From positions 1 through 56,333 of the forward strand of contig JAAYJQ010000025.1 in assembly GCA_012522855.1 (NCBI GenBank): DNA of 56,333 nt. Direction: 5' to 3'. Positions 10,216 to 17,299 of this stretch are shown in pieces. The DNA is from Bacteroidales bacterium (GTDB taxonomy: Bacteria > Bacteroidota > Bacteroidia > Bacteroidales > UBA932). Each line of letters opens with the position of its first letter. The stretch's first letter is position 1. The translations under genes were made by a program, and so were the position numbers. The notes below the pieces were generated by a model. The model worked only from the letters and a program-made list of their open reading frames with translations, ran no database searches and had not been told where the DNA came from.

Positions 10216-10300
10216 GGTTCCGGGAGCGGTAATGCAACGAAATACTTTCACACAGGGTTTCGCAGGTGATCCATTTTCCGATCCGCTATAACGGGCATAT

Positions 10301-10461
10301 GCCGCTCGTTCTCCCCTCTGCGTGACCATAACTGTCATGTTACCTGCAAGATGTAGTTTCTCACCCTACCCCAGAAGACGAGGGTGAAAACTAGGAAGAT
10401 GCTGGTCATCAAACTGTTTCGGTCACGGAGAAATGATCGCAGCCCGCATCGTGAACCCGCC
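10301..10461 (+). repeat. Dispersed ~160-bp element, copy 1
   Basis: About 90% identical by eye to 18,686-18,848. Shared features are CGTGACCATAACTGTCA, a short hairpin CACCCT...AGGGTG, ATCAAACTGTT and AATGATCGCAG. A frame starting with GTG at 10,384 is open in both copies, and 7 of the 10 differences I counted in its first 24 codons fall at third positions. Whether it is a structured RNA, a mobile repeat or a small basic peptide gene is unresolved. Here it lies upstream of the barrel gene at 10,726. Confidence 0.75.
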
Positions 10462-10673
10462 CCGGTCACGGAAGACCTGCGTTATATCTGCTTCGGCCTC
10501 CATCGTGAACTTTGCGTAATGAATACCAAGGAGGCTGCATTTTATACACAGAAAAAGAATTATTCCTTCCTTTTCCATGTAAATACTGATCAATAGGGAT
10601 GGTAAAAACAATTCAATAGCCGGACGGGCTGCCTAGCCCTTTCTTTTCCGGACGTTAAGAGAATATTAATTGC

Positions 10674-10681
10674 TATATTTG
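10674..10681 (+). promoter_or_regulatory. -7 box for the outer-membrane barrel gene
   Basis: TATATTTG fits TAnnTTTG. It is 45 bp before the start codon at 10,726. No convincing TTTG at -33 was found. Confidence 0.55.
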
Positions 10682-10725
10682 CACCCCTGTTCCGCAAAAA
10701 CGGGAGATATTTTTATGCGAAAGAA

Positions 10726-11367
10726 ATGAAAAGGATACATTTTATTATTGTGATTGCGTTCAGCGCAATGTTTTTGAGCGCCTTCAGAGCAAACGCCCAG
10801 ACACGTTTCTATTTAGGTGGTGATGCCGGAATCAATCTCGTCGGAACGTTTGACGAGGATAATCATGTCGCATCGCTTATGCTTAGCCCTGAATTGGGAT
10901 TCCAGATCGGTAAGAGGTGGATGGTCGGTTCCAAGTTGACATTCAATGCTATGACCTCCAGCAAGGATGAGGTTTCCGTTACTGTCGGCAATACGACTAT
11001 TTCCTCCGACGAGGCTTTGCTTGTCGCCGGAATCAATCCTTATGTCAGATACAAATGCCTCAATGTCCGCAGATGCGGTTTCTGGCTTGAAGGGAGCGCT
11101 GAGTTCAACAAGATGCTTACTTCCGACGACGACATCGGCGCTACTGCAGTAGGACTCAGCGTTGTCCCGATGCTGACATACGAGCCGACAAAGCATATTG
11201 TCCTGTATTCATCGCTCAATCTTTTGTCTTTTGGCTGCACGTATACCATTGTTGACACCAGCGACCCGACTGTACCAAATGAATTCTACAATGTCGGATT
11301 CAATATCAACGCATCCAACATCGTAAAATTAGGTGACATTTCCGTTGGCCTCTTGTACAAGTTCTAA
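10726..11367 (+). CDS. Outer-membrane beta-barrel protein
   Basis: A 213-residue protein with a Sec signal peptide (MKRIHFIIVIAFSAMFLSAF... ending ANAQ). The mature part begins TRFYLGGDAGINL and alternates amphipathic strands and turns (LMLSPELGFQIGKRW, NPYVRYKCLN, GFWLEGSAEFN). It ends VGLLYKF, the terminal aromatic expected of an outer-membrane barrel. About eight strands are likely, like the OmpX/PorT-type small barrels (OMP_b-brl). It is a single gene with its own -7 box and a strong hairpin terminator. Its role is unknown; it may be a structural porin-like or adhesion barrel. Confidence 0.8.
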   Translation: MKRIHFIIVIAFSAMFLSAFRANAQTRFYLGGDAGINLVGTFDEDNHVASLMLSPELGFQIGKRWMVGSKLTFNAMTSSKDEVSVTVGNTTISSDEALLVAGINPYVRYKCLNVRRCGFWLEGSAEFNKMLTSDDDIGATAVGLSVVPMLTYEPTKHIVLYSSLNLLSFGCTYTIVDTSDPTVPNEFYNVGFNINASNIVKLGDISVGLLYKF

Positions 11368-11425
11368 AAGAACAATACTTCGTGCAGGCTATAGCTTATT
11401 GATAATAAGCGGCCTAGACTATTTT

Positions 11426-11457
11426 AATGCGGCATGACCTCCGGGTCGTGCCGCATT
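11426..11457 (+). terminator. UNCG-loop hairpin terminator, copy 2
   Basis: A 14-bp stem (AATGCGGCATGACC with GGTCGTGCCGCATT) and TCCG loop, followed by a T-run. It terminates the barrel gene and is the left half of the direct repeat 11,431-11,514. Confidence 0.85.
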
Positions 11458-11514
11458 TTTTATAATAGCGTAAAAGCCTTAACTTCGCCGATGCATTTAT
11501 TTTTACTTGATTGA
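11431..11514. repeat. Left boundary repeat of the nuclease/WYL cassette
   Basis: About 85 bp shared with 17,196-17,281 at roughly 85% identity by eye: the hairpin, then AATAGCG, then AAAGCCTTAACTTCGC, then GATGCA, ending in GATTGA. The repeat overlaps the stop codon of the minus-strand gene at 11,503-11,994. Both copies are in the same orientation, so recombination between them would delete the cassette. Confidence 0.75.
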
Positions 11515-11994
11515 TAGCGATAGGGTCACACCGTTCGACTCATATTGCCCTCCGTCGCGGCCCGAGGGGGCGATTTCGTCAGAGACTACAATGACAGGAT
11601 TGCAGGTGGCGAGGCGGTCCAGAACTTCCTGGCGGTTGCATTCTTTTCCTTTGAGGTGCATTGACTCAAGGGAGTCTAAGAAGACCAGGCGGACGAAGCG
11701 GCGGTTGTGAGAGGCCCGGATTTTTTTGTTGATTATGTCTACATCTCCGTTCTTCTGGGTGCGAAAATCGGCACGGCTTCCCCTGCCGAAGCCGGAGTCG
11801 GCGGCGATTCTTTCATATTTTGTTCTGATTTCTTCTTCGGTGCTTTTGAGACAGTAGAATTCTGTAGCGAGGAAGTGCTTGTCTGTGATGCTGAGGATCA
11901 GGGTCAACGCCTCCTCCAGGGCCTGTTCGCGCGGGCCGCCGATGATGTAGATTTTGTTTTCAAGCTGCGGGATTCTTTCGAAGATTTCGTCCAT
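11503..11994 (-). CDS. DnaB helicase C-domain-like protein without Walker A
   Basis: A 163-residue protein that I read as a shrunken RecA-fold domain of the DnaB family. The N-terminal KIYIIGGPREQALEEALTLI aligns with the DnaB Walker A strand and loop, but the GKT core is gone (GGPREQALEE). FYCLKSTEEEIRTKY matches the FFSLEMS-type segment. RLVFLDSLESMHLKGKECNR matches the Walker B region, where DnaB has IDYLQL, and VIVVSDEI matches the VIALSQL motif. ATP hydrolysis is therefore unlikely. Its promoter carries the same repeat as the WYL operon. The family link is a by-eye alignment; a hypothetical unrelated protein remains possible. Confidence 0.65.
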   Translation of the reverse strand: MDEIFERIPQLENKIYIIGGPREQALEEALTLILSITDKHFLATEFYCLKSTEEEIRTKYERIAADSGFGRGSRADFRTQKNGDVDIINKKIRASHNRRFVRLVFLDSLESMHLKGKECNRQEVLDRLATCNPVIVVSDEIAPSGRDGGQYESNGVTLSLSIK

Positions 11995-12021
11995 ATTATT
12001 GCATCGTTTATGATTTCGACT

Positions 12022-12055
12022 GCAAAATTACGGCAACCTTCGGCAAAAAAGTGGC
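12022..12055 (-). promoter_or_regulatory. Promoter and operator-like repeat of the DnaB-like gene
   Basis: On the minus strand a -7 box TAATTTTG lies 13 bp after TTTTTTG, and an 18-bp element (plus strand CTTCGGCAAAAAAGTGGC, 12,038-12,055) overlaps the region just upstream. A half copy, ACGGCAAC, begins about 9 bp before the matching part of the 18-mer. The same 18-mer with one change, and the same 13-bp spacing to a -7 box, occurs at 14,758-14,795 before the WYL operon. It is a probable binding site for the WYL regulator. Confidence 0.6.
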
Positions 12056-12068
12056 AGAGATAGAATGA

Positions 12069-12980
12069 TTATTCGGCAAATTGCATATACTTGTCTTCAA
12101 GAAAGACCTTCCTGTCTGGTGACATCTGATCTCTAATTATTGGCCAAAGATCCGAATATGATGTTATCGCCATATCAATATTCTCGCGCAGCTCACTCAG
12201 GTCTTCGTGCAGTTTGTTATATATCTGTTCATATTCAGAGTACCTTTTATACTCCTCTGAATACTTGGATCCAACTTTAAAGAGAATATTTTTGAAAATA
12301 AACTTCTCATTGCCGATAATCTCTGGTTGGCTGCACAGGTACTTTGACTTATAACTTTCAAATTCCTTATGTCCTTTAGGGTTTCGAAGATTCGAAATAC
12401 CTATTATATGGCAAATTTCTTGTTTTATTCCATCATAATACCCATTGCTAGAACTTGATGGCTTTTTTCGATATTCCTTGATCAGTTTTGCCCATTTTGC
12501 ACCTTTGTTCGTGAAGTATTTTTCCGGATCGTCATAGGCTGCACTCATCTTTTTCATCTGATCAGAATCATTCTTGAAATATTCAGTGAACTTTGATTCG
12601 ATGAACAAAACAGTCTTTTCGCCGGAAGTCAGATTCTTTCCCATTAGTACGACATCCATATTTGCAGGTGTCGTCTTAATTAATGTCGGAAGATGTACTT
12701 CGAAGAAAACTCTGTTATATTCAACATCTTCATATTTAAATGGTTTTTCTGATATCCAGCTGAACATATTAAAAGACAGCATAGACGAAGAGTGTACTGC
12801 ACAAGCTTTACCATATAATTCCCTGCCGTCACCTGCAGTGAACATTTCTTCAAATTCATTGCTCATTTCCCCAAAAATATTCTTGGAAAATGAATCAAAA
12901 TATCCTTTTGAGTTTGTCTTTCCTTTGACAGAACTCAAAAGAGCATCCATAAAGGAACGTTTATTATTGTTTGTTGTCAT
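12069..12980 (-). CDS. PD-(D/E)XK nuclease-like protein (PGN_0703-type)
   Basis: A 303-residue protein with a nuclease-fold signature: Glu 94 (FFEVHLPTL), then Asp 109 in a strand (ANMDVVLMG), then Glu 128-x-Lys 130 in LFIESKFTEYF. This spacing fits the PD-(D/E)XK superfamily, and the IESKFTE phrase recalls the PGN_0703-type putative restriction endonucleases. The C-terminal half is helical and highly charged. It is the last gene of an operon with the WYL regulator; its ATG overlaps the stop of the 59-codon ORF by 4 nt. Composition is AT-richer than the core genes around it. The target is unknown. Confidence 0.75.
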   Translation of the reverse strand: MTTNNNKRSFMDALLSSVKGKTNSKGYFDSFSKNIFGEMSNEFEEMFTAGDGRELYGKACAVHSSSMLSFNMFSWISEKPFKYEDVEYNRVFFEVHLPTLIKTTPANMDVVLMGKNLTSGEKTVLFIESKFTEYFKNDSDQMKKMSAAYDDPEKYFTNKGAKWAKLIKEYRKKPSSSSNGYYDGIKQEICHIIGISNLRNPKGHKEFESYKSKYLCSQPEIIGNEKFIFKNILFKVGSKYSEEYKRYSEYEQIYNKLHEDLSELRENIDMAITSYSDLWPIIRDQMSPDRKVFLEDKYMQFAE

Positions 12981-13156
12981 AATATGTAGATATTTGAGAA
13001 TCTTGTATTGTTTGATATTTCGTCTTTATTGGCAGTTGCGTGCACATCCCCAAACAAATGATACCTCGGCTTCGCCTTTAGAAAGTTCAAGATCTCGGGA
13101 CTATCAAGGCCTTTATCTAAAATCCCAATTGATAGGTTCAAGACATTTTCCATCAT
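12977..13156 (-). CDS. Small 59-residue ORF between the two nuclease-like genes
   Basis: Starts with two Met codons inside the stop of the 13,153-13,803 gene (ATGA overlap) and ends in an ATGA overlap with the next gene. This tight double coupling is the main reason to call it. The product begins MMENVLNLSIGILDKGL and has a middle part, KPRYHLFGDVHATANKDE, that resembles the start of some SMI1/Imm-like small proteins, though this is weak. It is too short for most gene finders. It could be an immunity or adaptor peptide, or a truncated remnant that keeps translation coupled. Confidence 0.6.
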   Translation of the reverse strand: MMENVLNLSIGILDKGLDSPEILNFLKAKPRYHLFGDVHATANKDEISNNTRFSNIYIL

Positions 13157-13803
13157 AATTTCTCCCAGCCATCTATTGTGATAACATCTTTTGAAAGATA
13201 TTTTGTCCCCTTGTATCGGGAATCAATAGTATGGCAAATATAATTTGATTCTTTTATGCTCTCGCCAATCTTCTTATTCAAGATATTTCTTTCTGTGTCA
13301 CTCTGTTGTCTTTCCAATAAATGAACGAAAAAGCAAAGTCCGCCCTCTTCAGAAAGTTTTACGAAATCTTTTTTGAAACTGAATGGTTCAGGGTTGCCAG
13401 CCTTAAACTCAAGTAGGCACACACGATTCCCGTAATTGTCATGAATACATATGTCAATTCTGGCTGACTGGCCATCACCGTCTTCGGTTTTGCGAGGCTC
13501 ATCTGTACCTGAAAATCTATACTTCCATTCTGTAGGTGTCTCAACTGAATAATAGGCATCCCAGCCAACTTCATCGCAATATTTGTTGAACTGCTCAATG
13601 AAAACAAATTTCAATTCTTGCTCACTAAAGCGACGTTTTCCGTAACGGTAAGTTTTGCTGTAGCGTAGGAATATTAATCGACTCTCGGCTTTTGTGTAAT
13701 CAGCTATAGATGAAGCTTCATTATTGTTTTCATAGCACTTATCGATTACTCGAAATGTGCGATTCAAAATCTCAGTGATCTTTCCTTTAACTTCGCTATT
13801 CAT
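13153..13803 (-). CDS. PD-(D/E)XK nuclease-like protein, second
   Basis: A 216-residue protein with an N-terminal helical part (residues 1-75) and a nuclease-like core: Asp 117 in RIDICIHDNYG, then Glu 132-x-Lys 134 in CLLEFKAGNPE, with a candidate helix Glu at 63-70 (EQELKFVFIEQF). The layout is that of PD-(D/E)XK folds such as restriction or recombination nucleases. It overlaps the WYL gene upstream by 8 nt and the 59-codon ORF downstream by 4 nt. It is not obviously homologous to the neighbouring 303-residue nuclease-like protein. It probably acts on DNA or RNA in the cytoplasm; specificity is unknown. Confidence 0.75.
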   Translation of the reverse strand: MNSEVKGKITEILNRTFRVIDKCYENNNEASSIADYTKAESRLIFLRYSKTYRYGKRRFSEQELKFVFIEQFNKYCDEVGWDAYYSVETPTEWKYRFSGTDEPRKTEDGDGQSARIDICIHDNYGNRVCLLEFKAGNPEPFSFKKDFVKLSEEGGLCFFVHLLERQQSDTERNILNKKIGESIKESNYICHTIDSRYKGTKYLSKDVITIDGWEKL

Positions 13804-14701
13804 TGTATTTACTATTTAGTTTACTAATAATCTCCCCCATTTCCTTCCTGAGATGCTCCGGCCCCAAAACCTCAACGCTCGTTCCGAACGAAAGGACATC
13901 CTGCTTGAAGTCGTAGTCCGGGGTAAGAAAGTATTTGAAGGTCGTGTATTCCGAATCTTTCTCAACAATCTCTTGTGACTTGTGCAGAGGCAGAGACTTG
14001 AAATATTTTGCCTGCATATCTGAAACCTTGAGAATGACCATTTCCCGCTTCATGTCAGGATATACTCTTGCGCCATAGATGCCGGCAAAATATTCATGCG
14101 TGTTGAATTTCTTCGGCAGAGTGAACTTCGCCTTGCCGATTTCAATGCTCTGAATCCTATCGAGGGCAAACATATGCGGTTCAGCATCTTCTGCCTTTTG
14201 GGCATATAAATACCATCTCTTCTTGAACTCACGCAGGCAATACGGCCCGAGGACAAGTTCTTCAGGTGCCGGTTTGCGATAGCTCCGGTACGTTACATTG
14301 AGAACCTTCTTGTCGCGGATTGCCTGAATTACGGTCGTGAGGTGCTTCTGGCTTGAGGGCACATTCTCAAAGATGATGCGGTCTTTTAGCCCTGCGCTCT
14401 CGTTCAGAAGACTGTTCAGGCTGAGCGCCTCCAGCATCCAATTCCTCACCTCATTCCCACCGATCTCATCCTCGTTGTCGATATAATAAGTGTTATCCCT
14501 GCGATCACAGGCGATCTCAATGCCAAAGATGTCGGCAATGGACTGAATGTGATTGGAGAATGTTCTCGGAGCGAGCTCTTTTCCCTCGTCATTGACGGAA
14601 CTGCGCAGCCAAAGGTTTTGAAGTTCCTTGAGAGTGAGACGGCCCCTGCTCTGGAGTGTCTCCAAAAGCCATATATATCTCTTGAAATAATTCTTTGCCA
14701 T
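13796..14701 (-). CDS. WYL-domain transcriptional regulator
   Basis: A 301-residue regulator. Residues 1-70 form a winged helix-turn-helix (FKRYIWLLETLQSRGRLTLK, then PRTFSNHIQSIADIFGIEI). The WYL domain follows, with VTYRSYRKPAPEELVLGPYC and RWYLYAQ around residues 133-166, and a C-terminal WCX-like extension that ends near FGTSVEVLGPEHLRKEM. WYL domains sense nucleic-acid or nucleotide ligands and often control phage-defence loci. It is the first gene of the four-gene nuclease operon and is divergent from the DnaE-like gene. Its promoter overlaps CTTCGGCAAA-type repeats, which suggests autoregulation. Confidence 0.9.
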   Translation of the reverse strand: MAKNYFKRYIWLLETLQSRGRLTLKELQNLWLRSSVNDEGKELAPRTFSNHIQSIADIFGIEIACDRRDNTYYIDNEDEIGGNEVRNWMLEALSLNSLLNESAGLKDRIIFENVPSSQKHLTTVIQAIRDKKVLNVTYRSYRKPAPEELVLGPYCLREFKKRWYLYAQKAEDAEPHMFALDRIQSIEIGKAKFTLPKKFNTHEYFAGIYGARVYPDMKREMVILKVSDMQAKYFKSLPLHKSQEIVEKDSEYTTFKYFLTPDYDFKQDVLSFGTSVEVLGPEHLRKEMGEIISKLNSKYNE

Positions 14702-14757
14702 TGTTGATTCGTTCTCGTGTGGTATTGCTTGCTTGCAGTGATAAAGTTAGCAATACT

Positions 14758-14795
14758 TTCGGCAAAGATATATGGAGCTTCGGCAAAAAAGTAGC
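14758..14795 (-). promoter_or_regulatory. Promoter and operator-like repeats of the WYL operon
   Basis: TTCGGCAAA occurs twice, starting 21 bp apart (14,758 and 14,779), with the second inside the 18-mer CTTCGGCAAAAAAGTAGC. On the minus strand this places TATCTTTG (a -7 box) 13 bp after TTTTTTG, exactly as in front of the DnaB-like gene. The repeat spacing is two helical turns, as expected for dimer binding. It lies between the WYL gene and the divergent DnaE-like gene and may control both. Confidence 0.65.
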
Positions 14796-14852
14796 GTTAT
14801 CGAAATTTTGCCACATTTTTTACATCCGCCTAATTTCTGCGGAAGCGGCCAA

Positions 14853-14860
14853 TACCTTTG
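14853..14860 (+). promoter_or_regulatory. -7 box for the DnaE-like gene
   Basis: TACCTTTG fits TAnnTTTG and lies 30 bp before the start codon at 14,890, downstream of the operator-like repeats. Confidence 0.5.
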
Positions 14861-14889
14861 CTGCCGGAAATCAAAACGCTTGTTATATT

Positions 14890-17202
14890 ATGAGTTTTAC
14901 GCATCTCCATGTACACACGTTGTATTCAACACTGGACGGGATGTCCAGAATTGAGGATCTATTCAATAAAGCGGAAGAATATGGAATGAGGGGGCTTGCC
15001 ATCACCGACCACGGGACAATGAGCGGAGTCCCGGAATTCCTCAAAGCCGCAAAGAAACACCCTGGAATAAAACCAATTATCGGTTGCGAAATGTATGTCA
15101 CTAAAGGAAGCCTTCTTGATAAAGGATCTTTGCAATCAGGTGACAGATATCATTTAGTCCTGCTGGCAAAGAATGAGAAAGGCTATCGGAATCTTGTAAA
15201 AATGGTAACCATCGCAAATACGGAAGGAATGAACAAACGGCCGATGGTGGACCACGATACGTTGAAGCAGTACTACGATGGGCTGATCGCTCTTTCCGCA
15301 TGCATCGGTGGTGAAATCCCTCAAGCGATTCTCTCGGGTGATTTGCAGGAAGCGCAAAGGCTGGCTTGCCTGTATCGAGACGTATTCGGAGAGGACTTCT
15401 ATCTGGAAGTGTCGCAGCATAAATCAAAGAAACCTGGCTACAAAGGAGATGTGTTTGAAAAACAGAAAAAAGCGAATGCGGAAATATTCTCTCTCGGTGA
15501 AAGGTTGGAAATCCCGGTAGTTGCCACCAACGATGTCCATTTCGTGTCCAAAGAAGATTCAGTCGCACACGATGTTATGCTATGCGCCAACACAAATACC
15601 CAAATGGACGATCCGAATCGATTCTCATTCACAGGCGAAGAATATCTGAAGTCCAAAGAAGAGATGAGGGAGATATTCCACGATCATCCGGAAGTGATTT
15701 TCAACACCGGTATGATAGTAGAGAAAATACAGAAAATCGACATAAACGGAGATGGGCAATGGCCGGATTATCCTATCCCCGACACTTTCCGCACCCCCAT
15801 TCGATATCTCAGGCATCTGGCACATGAGGGCCTGAAAGATCGAACCGGCGGTAGATGGAGCGAGGGAGAAAAAGAACGTCTGGAATTTGAATTATTGGAA
15901 GTCGCATCCCACAATCTCACGAATCAGTTTCTGGTCACATGGGACTTGGTCAGGGCTCTTCGCGAAATAGGATGTATGACAGGGATAGGCCGCGGCGCTG
16001 CTGCATCCTCATATCTGAACTATGTCCTGCATATTACTGATTTTAATCCCGTCAAGTATTCCCTTCTTTTCGAGAGGTATATTCCATCTTATAAAAATAT
16101 TTCCTCACAAATAACCGTCGATTTGGACCTTGATGAAAAAGGTTTCAACCATGCATTTGATTATCTTGCGAAGAAATACGGCAAAATGCACGTGTGCAGG
16201 GTATCAACATTCGCCTGCCGTTCTGAGAGATCTGCCAAAAAAGATACTTTGAAAACCTATGGGATTGATGATTCTGAGGGTAATCCAGATATCCCGTTGG
16301 AACATATTCAAACTGCGAAACTGTTGGAAGGGACAATATCACGAATCGGAACCCATTCCAGTGCAATCGTTCTTTCAAAAACGCCTTTGAACTTGTATGT
16401 GCCACTTTCTTTAACAGGAGGCAATGGCAAAGAACAGAATGATTATAAAAGCCAATATGATGGCCGTTTCTTCCTTGAAAACGGACCGCGATATATCAAC
16501 ATTCTTCGGCTATGGAGTCTTGACATCATGAAAGAAGCATCCGAAGGTATTCGGATTCCGGACACTTACGAAAATCCAAAAGTGTTCGAAATCTTCTCAA
16601 AAGGAGATACTTCCGGAATATTTATGTTCGAGTCTGCGGGAATGAAAGACTGGCTGAAGCAACTCCAGCCGACAGAATTCCGCCAGTTGGTCGCATTGAA
16701 TGCACTGTATCGACCCGGGTCGATGTACAACATCCCATACTATATTGAAGGATGCGATTATTTAAAGAAACACAATGCGATCAAGTGCATTCATCCAATC
16801 TTTGAGGAATATTTGCATGACACCTATGGCATTCTAATTTACCAAGAACAACTCATGATCATTGCTTGCAAACTTGGACTTTCAAAAGAGGATGCGGATT
16901 TGTTGAGGAAAGCCATACCGAACAACAAATATGACATAATAAACTCGTTGAAGTCAAGAGTATTGAATGGCGAAATGTCCGGCTCTATTCCCGAGGACGA
17001 AATGGAATTATGCTGGAAGTATTTGATTGAACAAGGGAAGCATGCATTTCTCGAAGCTCATTCCGCCGCATATTGTGCAACGGCATATCGAATGGCATGG
17101 TTAAAGGTATATCATCCGCAAAAGTTCTACCAAGCGTGGTACAATGTTGAATGTAGAAAGAATCGTGGCGAATTTGCCCTCAAGATGATTCGTGAGGCAT
17201 GA
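14890..17202 (+). CDS. Short DnaE-like (DNA polymerase III alpha) protein, probably catalytically impaired
   Basis: A 770-residue protein against about 1,160 for DnaE. It has a PHP domain (THLHVHTLYSTLDG, AITDHG at residues 38-42), the alpha NTD, palm, thumb and fingers, ending soon after HSAAYCATAYRMAWLKVYHP. The HhH, OB-fold and tau-binding regions are absent. Family motifs are altered: GRGSGAGS reads GRGAAASS; the PDFDVDF loop reads ITVDLDL, so ungapped alignment through the following helix to KYG puts Thr 409 at the first catalytic Asp; and the KFDFLGL motif reads YINILRL, placing Asn 537 at the third. Polymerase activity is doubtful. Start chosen at MSFTHLHVH; the open frame upstream is non-homologous. 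It is divergent from the WYL operon, and its stop codon lies in a repeat hairpin. Confidence 0.85.
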   Translation: MSFTHLHVHTLYSTLDGMSRIEDLFNKAEEYGMRGLAITDHGTMSGVPEFLKAAKKHPGIKPIIGCEMYVTKGSLLDKGSLQSGDRYHLVLLAKNEKGYRNLVKMVTIANTEGMNKRPMVDHDTLKQYYDGLIALSACIGGEIPQAILSGDLQEAQRLACLYRDVFGEDFYLEVSQHKSKKPGYKGDVFEKQKKANAEIFSLGERLEIPVVATNDVHFVSKEDSVAHDVMLCANTNTQMDDPNRFSFTGEEYLKSKEEMREIFHDHPEVIFNTGMIVEKIQKIDINGDGQWPDYPIPDTFRTPIRYLRHLAHEGLKDRTGGRWSEGEKERLEFELLEVASHNLTNQFLVTWDLVRALREIGCMTGIGRGAAASSYLNYVLHITDFNPVKYSLLFERYIPSYKNISSQITVDLDLDEKGFNHAFDYLAKKYGKMHVCRVSTFACRSERSAKKDTLKTYGIDDSEGNPDIPLEHIQTAKLLEGTISRIGTHSSAIVLSKTPLNLYVPLSLTGGNGKEQNDYKSQYDGRFFLENGPRYINILRLWSLDIMKEASEGIRIPDTYENPKVFEIFSKGDTSGIFMFESAGMKDWLKQLQPTEFRQLVALNALYRPGSMYNIPYYIEGCDYLKKHNAIKCIHPIFEEYLHDTYGILIYQEQLMIIACKLGLSKEDADLLRKAIPNNKYDIINSLKSRVLNGEMSGSIPEDEMELCWKYLIEQGKHAFLEAHSAAYCATAYRMAWLKVYHPQKFYQAWYNVECRKNRGEFALKMIREA

Positions 17203-17217
17203 CCTCCGGGTCATGCC
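17196..17217 (+). terminator. UNCG-loop hairpin terminator, copy 3
   Basis: A perfect 9-bp stem (GGCATGACC with GGTCATGCC) and TCCG loop. The left arm contains the TGA stop of the DnaE-like gene, so the repeat fixes that protein's C-terminus. Unlike copies 1, 2 and 4 it lacks the AT-rich left flank. Confidence 0.75.
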
Positions 17218-17281
17218 GTATTGTTCAATAATAGCGCAAAAAGCCTTAACTTCGCTGATGCAATTCATCAAACTCGATTGA
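17196..17281. repeat. Right boundary repeat of the nuclease/WYL cassette
   Basis: Same-orientation copy of 11,431-11,514 (hairpin, AATAGCG, AAAGCCTTAACTTCGC, GATGCA, GATTGA). Together the two copies bracket the DnaB-like, nuclease, WYL and DnaE-like genes. Confidence 0.75.
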
Positions 17282-17299
17282 CGAAAATTTTCTTTGAAC

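Noticed and set aside
14695..14889. Upstream extension of the DnaE-like frame
   Set aside because: The extra 65 codons match nothing in the PHP family and cover the promoter and operator region; the start at 14,890 begins exactly at the PHP motif.
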